A DNA stretch of 64,000 bases, taken from positions 1,922,001 to 1,986,000 of the forward strand of contig JADJQR010000001.1 of NCBI GenBank assembly GCA_016712675.1. Direction: 5' to 3'. Under the pieces are notes generated by a model. That model saw nothing but the letters and a program-made list of their open reading frames with translations, did no database searches and was not told where the DNA came from. This stretch comes from a bacterium. GTDB taxonomy: Bacteria > Krumholzibacteriota > Krumholzibacteriia > LZORAL124-64-63. Made by a program: the position numbers and the translations under genes. This document shows, one piece after another, positions 43,574-53,745 of this stretch; the first letter of the stretch is position 1, and every line of letters starts with the position of its first letter.

Positions 43574-45916
43574 ATGAAGACCAGGCGAATTTCCGTCGTC
43601 GCGTCGTGCCTGATCGTCGCCGTGGCCCTGTCGCTGCTGGGGGGCTGCCGGGCCTTCCAGCCCGAGCAGGTGCAGGTCAACAAGGCGCCCGAGACCTTCA
43701 TCATCGGTGCGCCGGCCGAAGGCGCGGGCGGTTACTACCATTTCCATGTCTATTGGTACGGCCGCGACGCAGACGGGAAGGTCGAACGCTTCGTGTGGGC
43801 ATTGACCGACACGACGATCCAGGATCCGGACACCACCGACGACGAGGAGGACCAGCGTTTCAATCCGGCGCTGGATGCCTCGACGCTGGTGATCGGACGC
43901 TGGACGACGCGGACCGACTCGGTGTTCAACTTCACCATCGGCCAGGGCACCAGCATCTCGACGAACAAGACGCTGCACATGGTCGCGGTGGACGACCAGG
44001 GTGCGTTCGATCGCACACCCGCGCGTCTGCGCTTCTTCACCAATACCCTGGGCTCGCCCGAGTTGACCTTCTTCCGCGTGGAGGGCGACTCGGCCGTAGC
44101 CTTGGCTCACGGCCACGTGGATACCGTGGGCTATGGCAAGCCGTACCAGGTCAGGTGGCAAGGCCGCTCGCTGAACGTCCGCGGCTACACGCCGGAGGCC
44201 CTGGCGCTGGTCGACACGGTGGCACCGTACGACGACGGCCTGTTCGGCTACAAATGGAAGCTCGCCGGCGATCTCGGCGGCAATTGCCAGCCCTCGCTCG
44301 AGGATTGCTGGAGACCCCGCCGCTTCAACGAAGCGACGAACGATAGCTTCTCCTTCTTCGGCGCGGTGACGACGCTCGCATTCGCCAACGACGGCTCCGG
44401 CAGCAGCGTCTTCCGGAAGAAGCTGCCGAGCGGCCAGGTCGATCTCGAGGTCAACTCGCTCGATATCGCCGGCGTGGAGGTCGAGAACTCCCAGCGTCCG
44501 TTCGCGTTCATCGTCAACTACGACCCCGAGACGCTGCTCCTGGACGGCGAACAGGACTGGGCGCACCCGCTGGATGATACCGAGACCTATCCGTACTACA
44601 TCCGCCTGAACGACCCGGCGCGGACGAAGCATCCGTTCCGTTCAGGGGACCGCATTCCGGACCGCACCTACGTCGTGGTCAAGGCTCTGGCGCGGGACAA
44701 CCCGGGTGATGAACGCCAGGATCCGAACTTCAAGATCGGGTTCACGGGGTATCTCGAGGGGGTTCGGCAGAATCTCACCGGGGGCTTTTTCCCCTTCACG
44801 TCCGATGCGAGCGTGCTCGACACACAGCCCGCCTGGGACGCGGGCGTCAACGGCTGGTACGGCGACACCCTGGGTTTCCTGACGCAGCCGAATAGCCTCT
44901 TCACGATCAACATGCAGGCGGTTGACGAGTGGCAGCGCCGGGACGGATCGCCGGCCTCGCTTTCGTTCGAGGTGGGGTACGAACCCTGCCTGCAGTGCGT
45001 CGAGATCAGGCCGGATACGACAAGCCTTTCGACTCCTCCGTTCCTGTTCGACACCCCGTGCGTCGAGGACACGACGGAGGCCTACTTGGCTGCGCACCCG
45101 TGCCTGGGCGGCACGACCCAACTGCGCGTCGCGGCCGTGCGGTCGAATCTCGAGACCGATCTGCAGCCTGTGCTCGGGGCCGCGTTCACGCTGGTGAACA
45201 AGGATACGGGCTTCGTGACCAACCTGCTGACCACGCCAGTGGCTGCCGACAGTGTGGCCAACTACGTCGTGGCGGCGACGAGGCACTGGTTCGAGGTGCG
45301 CCTCCACGGCAAGGACGACCCCGCAGAAGCCTGGTCCGATCCGCTGCTGAGGGTGGGCGGCGTCCGGTACGAGATCAACTACGGGTGCGACCCCTTCAAC
45401 GAGATCAAGGACGGCGCCGGCAACGACGATATCCGGGTGCCGAGCTGGGGGCGGACCTCTAACAGCCTGAACCTGATGCTCGACCGCGCGAGCGGTCTGT
45501 GGAAGGTGCGCGCCGACGTGTACGTGCCGACCCTTCTGCTGTTCCAGGGCGAAGCGGGCTTCCGCGCGATCATGACCGCGTTCTACGGTCCGGCCGCCGC
45601 CGAGCAGATCTTCCGGGCCGTGATTCGCCAGTTCGGCGACGGCTGGGTCGAAGCGGTGATCCTGGACCAGACCACGGAGTCGGCCAAGCCGCTGCGGCCG
45701 AGCATGTACAACTTCTTCCGCAACGTGCGGCCCGGCACCACGATCCAGGACGGTCAGACCTGGCGCGACGTGGGGCTGAACCACGCCTCGATCAAGGACA
45801 AGTTGCCGCTGTCGCAGGCGGCCATGGCTAGCCTCGGCGGGACACCGGTGCGCAAGCACTTCCGCCTGACGCTGCAACCGCCGGCCGGCCAACCGATCGT
45901 CTGTGCGGGCGATTGA
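43574..45916 (+). CDS. Large lipoprotein, function unknown (related to the following lipoprotein)
   Basis: A 780-aa lipoprotein with signal peptide and lipobox LLGGC (Cys at about 25). The mature N-terminus NKAPETFIIGAP is followed by an Ig/fibronectin-like domain containing VYWYGRDADGKVERFVWAL. The next gene has the same arrangement (NAAPDTRVTGQPP, then RWTGSDPDGRLKGFQWKM), so the two are paralogues in this part. The remaining 600 residues are beta-rich with no recognised motif. GAGGGGG lies 11 bases before the ATG, a slightly long spacing. The gene has its own promoter and opens an operon with the genes at 46011 and 48573. Outer-membrane, surface or periplasmic location is inferred from the lipobox. 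Confidence 0.68.
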   Translation: MKTRRISVVASCLIVAVALSLLGGCRAFQPEQVQVNKAPETFIIGAPAEGAGGYYHFHVYWYGRDADGKVERFVWALTDTTIQDPDTTDDEEDQRFNPALDASTLVIGRWTTRTDSVFNFTIGQGTSISTNKTLHMVAVDDQGAFDRTPARLRFFTNTLGSPELTFFRVEGDSAVALAHGHVDTVGYGKPYQVRWQGRSLNVRGYTPEALALVDTVAPYDDGLFGYKWKLAGDLGGNCQPSLEDCWRPRRFNEATNDSFSFFGAVTTLAFANDGSGSSVFRKKLPSGQVDLEVNSLDIAGVEVENSQRPFAFIVNYDPETLLLDGEQDWAHPLDDTETYPYYIRLNDPARTKHPFRSGDRIPDRTYVVVKALARDNPGDERQDPNFKIGFTGYLEGVRQNLTGGFFPFTSDASVLDTQPAWDAGVNGWYGDTLGFLTQPNSLFTINMQAVDEWQRRDGSPASLSFEVGYEPCLQCVEIRPDTTSLSTPPFLFDTPCVEDTTEAYLAAHPCLGGTTQLRVAAVRSNLETDLQPVLGAAFTLVNKDTGFVTNLLTTPVAADSVANYVVAATRHWFEVRLHGKDDPAEAWSDPLLRVGGVRYEINYGCDPFNEIKDGAGNDDIRVPSWGRTSNSLNLMLDRASGLWKVRADVYVPTLLLFQGEAGFRAIMTAFYGPAAAEQIFRAVIRQFGDGWVEAVILDQTTESAKPLRPSMYNFFRNVRPGTTIQDGQTWRDVGLNHASIKDKLPLSQAAMASLGGTPVRKHFRLTLQPPAGQPIVCAGD

Positions 45917-45935
45917 GCGGCGCAGAGCGGAGTCG

Positions 45936-45980
45936 AAGGCACGGTCAGCCAAGGGCACGGTTCGTCAAAGGCACGGTTCG
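45936..45980 (+). repeat. Three near-identical copies of AAGGCACGGT between two lipoprotein genes
   Basis: Copies at 45936-45945, 45951-45961 (with one extra G) and 45968-45977; the last two continue with TCG. The repeat unit is about 15-16 bp. It lies in the 94-bp spacer before the next lipoprotein gene. Confidence 0.6.
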
Positions 45981-46010
45981 ATGGTGACCGACTGGACGAG
46001 GAGAGGCTCG

Positions 46011-48518
46011 ATGCAGAAGCGAATCAAGCTGAACCAAGGCCTGCGCGTGCTGGTCCCGGTGCTGTTGTGCCTGGGCCTGGCCGGCGGCTGCTCCACCGAT
46101 ACCGAACTGGGGGGTGTCCGCGTGCCGAATGCCGCGCCGGACACCCGGGTCACGGGACAGCCGCCGACCCTGCTGGAAGCCGGCTACGCCGTTGAGTTCC
46201 GCTGGACGGGCTCGGATCCGGACGGTCGGCTCAAGGGCTTCCAGTGGAAGATGAGCGACAACGGCACCGATGGCATCAGCCCGCAGGACACCCTCACGGT
46301 GGACCCGCTGACTGGCGCCGCCCTGCACCCCTGGCGCTTCACGGCGGCGTCGGACACCACGTTTCTCGTCCTGGCCGACCAGGCCGGTTTCCCCGGGGAC
46401 ACGATCGATCCGCGCAGTTACCGCAGCCACTCCCTGTTCATCCGCGCGGTCGACGACAAGGGGGCGGTGGATCCGACGCCCGCTTACATCTCGTTCACGT
46501 CGACGACGATCGTGCCCACCTGCCGCGTGGCTTTCCCCGGCCTGGGCGGTGGGACCAGTTCCGCGTTCAGCGTGCCGCCGAGCATGAACATCGGGTGGGA
46601 AGGCCAGGATCTCGACTTTGAACTGCGGATCCCCATCCGAGTCAGGTACCTGTGGATTCCTGCCGTCGATCCGTCCGGTGTGACGATCATCTCGGGGTAT
46701 CGGTATTCGCAGGTCTATCACGAGATCCTCAGCTACGACGACCCGCGCTGGTCGCCGTGGCTGCGCTACAAGCCGGATGCCGAAGACCGCCGGGTGCTGA
46801 TCGATGACCAGGTCCTGGACTCCTATTTCCTGTTCGCGACCCAGGTACAGGACACCGCGGGCGCCGTCAGTGTCGGTTTCGACTACCAGCAGGAAGTCGC
46901 CCATGTCGTCATTCGACCGGCTCCGCCTCCTGACGTCGAGATCGCAGAGACCTTCCTGGGTTCCAGCCAATCGCGGAGCGTGACCCGCACGATCGCCGGC
47001 GGGCAGCCGCTGAACTTCAGCTGGAAAGCGAATGCGGACGCCTACAATGGCAAGATCGTTGCCATGCGTCATGGCTGGGATATCATCGATCCGCTGAACG
47101 CGAACGACCCGGGTTGGGCGGTGCCCCCCGGGCTGAGCGAACAGAACCGGAAGGCGGCGGAGCAGTCTTTCAACGAAGGTCTGCACACGTTCACGCTGGC
47201 GGTGGAGGATGACGCGGATAATGAGCCGTCCATCTTCGTCTGGACGCTCCGCGTGGTGCCGTTCGTCGAACGTCCGTTCCAGTTGCCGCTTCTGGTGCTG
47301 GACCAGCTGTACGACCGCAATTCGAGCGGTTGGCCGAGCGAGGACAACCGTCTGCTCAACGATCAGGTGTACCGGAACGCCTACTGGCACTTCCTGGCCG
47401 AGGGAGCCGGCGGCGTGGCCGACCTGAACTGGGACCGCGACTGGAGAGACCACTCGATCGATGTGTTGTATGAGGACATCGTCGGCTACAAGGCGGTGCT
47501 GTGCTATGCCCGACAGAGCCAGGACCAGACGATGCTGGGCGACTTCCGGCCGGTCGGGCGCCTCGAGAAGTACGTCTGGCTGACCCCGTACCAGGAGCAG
47601 GGCGGCAACTTCATGCTGGTCGGCGCCTCGAGCATGGAGTCGTTCCTGGACCGCCTGAACTACATGACGCCGCTGGTGTTCGACACGCGGGAAGACCCGA
47701 ACTACACGATCTTCGGCGTCACCTACGCCGCGTCCTTCGGTACCCTGACGATGCCGGACGGATCGATCGTGTACCGCGGTCCGCGGATGTATCCGTATGC
47801 GACGGTCGGCATCGCGGCGCTGGACTGGACCTCGCCCACGAGCAAGACCATCTACGGGCGGTCGGTGCCGGCCAGCACGGACCGCAGTCGCCTCTGCTCG
47901 GGGCTCAAGGGCCTGGTGCTGGCCCCCGAATTCAAGGCGCAGCACCTCATCGCTCAGGGCGTGATCCCGGACACGATGTACACCAACCCGGAAATCGACT
48001 GGCGCGATGTCGCGGCTGCCTCCGTCGACACCCTGAGCCTGTTGGACCAGGCGGCCTTCGTGTGGGACAGCGACGAGTTCGTCGACGCGAACGCCGGCAC
48101 GCCGCGGCTGACGCCGATCAACCCGCAGGTCTGCACGGGCGAGGCCTACAACGGACTGGATGTCCCGAACGGCCTCTGCATCGAGCCGATGTTCACGGGT
48201 ATCGCGCGTATCGACTGGATGCGGGAGATGCAGTGGAAACGCGGTCGTACCGACTGGCCGCAGAGCCGCTACGAGAACGAGGTGCTCGACTCCGGGTGCG
48301 GCCAGATGGCGTTGACCGAGTGGCAGGGCGTGCCTCGCGCCAGCGCCCGCACGAACGGCAAGGTGTTCGGGTATCTCTCGTACAAGAAGGTGCCGACCAA
48401 ACCGTTCAAGAGAGCCGACGTCTATTGGGGCTTCGACCCGTACCGCTTCGACACTGAGGGCACGAAGAAAGCGATCCGCTGGGCGCTGCAATACTTCGGC
48501 CTCCAGATCAACCAGTAG
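46011..48518 (+). CDS. Large lipoprotein, paralogous at its N-terminus to the preceding one
   Basis: An 835-aa lipoprotein: charged MQKRIK, hydrophobic core, lipobox LAGGC (Cys at about 26). After NAAPDTRVTGQPP comes the Ig-like domain shared with the preceding protein. Further on are GWPSEDNRLLNDQVYRNAYW-like segments and a long C-terminal region with no recognised motif; stretches such as YKAVLCYARQSQDQT and GGNFMLVGASSM suggest an alpha/beta fold rather than only beta sandwich. GGAGAGG precedes the ATG. It is 94 bp after the previous gene and 54 bp before the propeller gene, in one probable operon. Function unknown. Confidence 0.68.
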   Translation: MQKRIKLNQGLRVLVPVLLCLGLAGGCSTDTELGGVRVPNAAPDTRVTGQPPTLLEAGYAVEFRWTGSDPDGRLKGFQWKMSDNGTDGISPQDTLTVDPLTGAALHPWRFTAASDTTFLVLADQAGFPGDTIDPRSYRSHSLFIRAVDDKGAVDPTPAYISFTSTTIVPTCRVAFPGLGGGTSSAFSVPPSMNIGWEGQDLDFELRIPIRVRYLWIPAVDPSGVTIISGYRYSQVYHEILSYDDPRWSPWLRYKPDAEDRRVLIDDQVLDSYFLFATQVQDTAGAVSVGFDYQQEVAHVVIRPAPPPDVEIAETFLGSSQSRSVTRTIAGGQPLNFSWKANADAYNGKIVAMRHGWDIIDPLNANDPGWAVPPGLSEQNRKAAEQSFNEGLHTFTLAVEDDADNEPSIFVWTLRVVPFVERPFQLPLLVLDQLYDRNSSGWPSEDNRLLNDQVYRNAYWHFLAEGAGGVADLNWDRDWRDHSIDVLYEDIVGYKAVLCYARQSQDQTMLGDFRPVGRLEKYVWLTPYQEQGGNFMLVGASSMESFLDRLNYMTPLVFDTREDPNYTIFGVTYAASFGTLTMPDGSIVYRGPRMYPYATVGIAALDWTSPTSKTIYGRSVPASTDRSRLCSGLKGLVLAPEFKAQHLIAQGVIPDTMYTNPEIDWRDVAAASVDTLSLLDQAAFVWDSDEFVDANAGTPRLTPINPQVCTGEAYNGLDVPNGLCIEPMFTGIARIDWMREMQWKRGRTDWPQSRYENEVLDSGCGQMALTEWQGVPRASARTNGKVFGYLSYKKVPTKPFKRADVYWGFDPYRFDTEGTKKAIRWALQYFGLQINQ

Positions 48519-48572
48519 CCAGAGACAGCGGCGGGCCGCCCTGCGGCCCGCCGACCCGAAAGGCGGAACCCG

Positions 48573-50888
48573 ATGATCCTCGGCTGCGATGGGATGCGGC
48601 GCGGATTGGTCCTCGCAGTGGTGGCGGCCGTGATGGCGACCGGCACGACCACGTTCGGGCAGACGCCCGCCGCGATGTGTGGCGCCGATTCGCTCTACCT
48701 GTATTCGCCTGCCACCGTGAATCCTCGGCTGATCGGCGGCGACCGGCCCGGCGTCATGGTGTCCTGGCCCGATCTCGATCCGCTGCAGGTCACGTGCTTT
48801 GCCTTGACGGATTCAGCCGGCTTGGGCTTCACCGTGACGGCCACCGGAGGCTTCCGCGATCGCGTGGACCGGCAGCTCGTGTTCACGGCGGCTGGAAGCG
48901 GCGAGGTCGGTGCGGCGCAGTCCTCGAACCTGGTCTTCGACTGGATCAGCGAGGGCTCGAGCACCTATGGCAGGTTGGCAGGCGTCGTGAATCTGGCGAA
49001 CAACGGGGGCTTCCGGTACTGGAACGAGGCATCCGGACTCTGGACAACAGTCAACGATGGATTGCCGTTCTCGTGGCGCCAGGTCAACTGCATGGCGTTG
49101 GCCCGGGGTGCGGACGGCGTGCTGCTGGCGGGGCTGTCGCGCGGCTCGCCGCCTCAGGGTGATCCGACCGGGCTGTGGCGCCATGCCGGTGGCGCCTGGA
49201 CGCGGCTGGCGCCGGACGTCTTCGGCGTCGGCAACCTGATCACTGACATCGCGGTCTCACCGGCCAGCAACGATCGGTTCGCCGTGGGCACTGCCACGCG
49301 CGGGCTGTATGTGACGAGCGATGGCGGAGCGACCTTCACGCAGTGGCGGAGCGAATTGGATCCCTCCGTGCCCGCGACCACGAACTACAAGATCTCGGCG
49401 ATCGAATGGACTTCGACAAGCCTCGTCGTGGCGGTGACAGGTCTGGGCGTGTTCGTCTCCACCACCGAGGGCTCCAGCTTCGTCGCGACGGACTTCCGTG
49501 TGCCGATTGATCGCGACGTGGCAGGCGGTGCCCAGGGCGTACCGGACGTGCGTGACCTCGTCGCCGATCCCGCTGACCCCGACCGGTTGGTTGCGGCGTT
49601 GTGGCAGCACGCCTGCTACGAGTCGACCGACGGGGGCTTCACGTGGATTGACCGCTACGGGGATCTGAACGCCGGGGGCGAAGCCGGAACCTGGGTCCGC
49701 AACGGCGCCCGGGTCGCGATCGTGGCCGGATCGCCGTCGACGATTCTGCTGGGTCTGGCCCAGCAGGGGCTCTACCGCACCGCCGATGGCGGAGCCACCT
49801 GGACGCTGGTTGCCGGTGATCTGCAGCCTGCCGCGGTCCAGTTGCAGGATTTCTCCATCGTGAACGTGCCCGGCCGGCCCGGCGCCGTGGCGGTCTTCGA
49901 GGATGGCCACGGCCTGCTCCGCAGCGAGGACGGAGGGGCGACCTGGGTCATGGCGCCCGTACAGGCCGCTCTCAACCTGGGATTCCACTTGCTGCCGGGC
50001 TGGGCAACCGGTGACCTGCTGCTGGGCTCCTGGGGCGGCGGCGTCTACGTGGAAGACGCGGTGCTGCCGTTGAACGAGACCTACACCGGCGGAACGTCGC
50101 AGGAGCTGCGCAGCCTGGATCTCGGACTCAACGTCACGTTCAGCAGGGGGCCCGTCTTCCGCGGGGACATGTTCCGCATCAAGGCGCAGACTTTCCAGGG
50201 CTGGGCCGTGTGGCGTTCATCGGAGGCCGACCCCGACGACATGACGCTGGTCGGGCTCTACGACAGGGTGAACCCTGAGGATTGCATCGTCGGCTTCTGC
50301 GGTGACCGGAGCTACCAGGTCATCCCACGCTGCTTCGCGGCCAAGCGGGCGGCATGCTTCGAGTTCAGCACGCCGGACACCGTGCGCTTCTTCGACGACG
50401 AGATCTACAACGGCTTCGGGTACAACTACGCGGTCACGAGCTTCGATTACGGTAACACCGCGCTGACGTCGCCGGCGGACAACAGAGCCACGCTCGTGTT
50501 CTCGCCGCGCTGGGTCGGCGACCTCGGCTCGCCGTTCCCGGGCAGCGGCAACCGGGTGTTCCTGCAGGTCAACGAGCCGCCCGCCCATCCGATCCAGGGC
50601 GACGTGATCTACGCCTTCCCGAATCCTGTCCGACGCGGCGTCGGTTTCCCGGGGCGCGAAGGGGAACGCGTCGCGATCACGAACCTGCCGGAAGGCGCCA
50701 GCGTGCGTATTTTCACGGTCGCCGGTGACGACGTGCGCGAGCTGGGTCCTGAACTGCAGAGTGGCGGCCAGATCTACTGGGGTACGGACAACGGAGACGG
50801 TCAGCCCGTCGCCCCGGGCGTCTACCTCTACAAGGTGGAGATGCCGCAGCGCGAAGCGTACTGGGGCCGAATCGTCGTCATCCGCTGA
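48573..50888 (+). CDS. Secreted Asp-box (BNR) beta-propeller protein with FlgD/T9SS-like C-terminal domain
   Basis: A 771-aa exported protein with a signal peptide (VLAVVAAVMATGTTTFGQ). Four Asp-box motifs mark a sialidase/VPS10-like propeller: TSDGGATF, STDGGFTW, TADGGATW and SEDGGATW (about residues 250-455). No sialidase catalytic residues are recognisable, so I do not call an enzyme. The end is the sorting-type domain (YAFPNPVRRGVG, VRIFTVAGDDVREL, VAPGVYLYKVEMP). The ATG at 48573 follows AAGGCGGAA; an in-frame ATG at 48594 is an alternative. It ends the operon; a 9-bp hairpin follows. Confidence 0.78.
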   Translation: MILGCDGMRRGLVLAVVAAVMATGTTTFGQTPAAMCGADSLYLYSPATVNPRLIGGDRPGVMVSWPDLDPLQVTCFALTDSAGLGFTVTATGGFRDRVDRQLVFTAAGSGEVGAAQSSNLVFDWISEGSSTYGRLAGVVNLANNGGFRYWNEASGLWTTVNDGLPFSWRQVNCMALARGADGVLLAGLSRGSPPQGDPTGLWRHAGGAWTRLAPDVFGVGNLITDIAVSPASNDRFAVGTATRGLYVTSDGGATFTQWRSELDPSVPATTNYKISAIEWTSTSLVVAVTGLGVFVSTTEGSSFVATDFRVPIDRDVAGGAQGVPDVRDLVADPADPDRLVAALWQHACYESTDGGFTWIDRYGDLNAGGEAGTWVRNGARVAIVAGSPSTILLGLAQQGLYRTADGGATWTLVAGDLQPAAVQLQDFSIVNVPGRPGAVAVFEDGHGLLRSEDGGATWVMAPVQAALNLGFHLLPGWATGDLLLGSWGGGVYVEDAVLPLNETYTGGTSQELRSLDLGLNVTFSRGPVFRGDMFRIKAQTFQGWAVWRSSEADPDDMTLVGLYDRVNPEDCIVGFCGDRSYQVIPRCFAAKRAACFEFSTPDTVRFFDDEIYNGFGYNYAVTSFDYGNTALTSPADNRATLVFSPRWVGDLGSPFPGSGNRVFLQVNEPPAHPIQGDVIYAFPNPVRRGVGFPGREGERVAITNLPEGASVRIFTVAGDDVRELGPELQSGGQIYWGTDNGDGQPVAPGVYLYKVEMPQREAYWGRIVVIR

Positions 50889-50906
50889 CCAGGACCTACC
50901 GACGAA

Positions 50907-50935
50907 GGCGGGGGCGAGCCGGGGCGGCCCCCGCC
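50907..50935 (+). terminator. Hairpin terminator-like element after the propeller gene
   Basis: GGCGGGGGC (50907-50915) and GCCCCCGCC (50927-50935) pair perfectly over 9 bp around an 11-nt loop. No T-run follows, so its strength is uncertain. Confidence 0.5.
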
Positions 50936-50967
50936 TGCGAGCGTCCCCCGGCGATCAGGTGAGGTAT

Positions 50968-51011
50968 GCCCGGCGCGCCGGGCCGGCCGCGGCGGACTCG
51001 TCCCGCCGCGG
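50968..51011 (+). promoter_or_regulatory. Palindrome and hairpin in the ppdK leader
   Basis: GCCCGGCGCGCCGGGC (50968-50983) is a perfect 16-bp palindrome, and CCGCGGCGG/CCGCCGCGG (50987-50995, 51003-51011) a perfect 9-bp stem with a 7-nt loop. They end 34 bp before the ppdK start codon. No sigma-70 box is recognisable in this 157-bp gap. Confidence 0.4.
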
Positions 51012-51045
51012 CGATCCCACGACAGCGAGCAGTCTGGAGAGGAAC

Positions 51046-53730
<2,685 letters not shown>

Positions 53731-53745
53731 GGAGACGGACGGACC

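Noticed and set aside
40012-43704. A minus-strand open frame of about 1230 codons opposite the 1005-aa secreted protein
   Set aside because: Antisense shadow created by uniform GC-ending codons of a highly biased gene; it runs through two terminators and a promoter.
48573-50888. Sialidase
   Set aside because: Asp boxes are present, but the arginine triad and other catalytic residues of sialidases are not recognisable.
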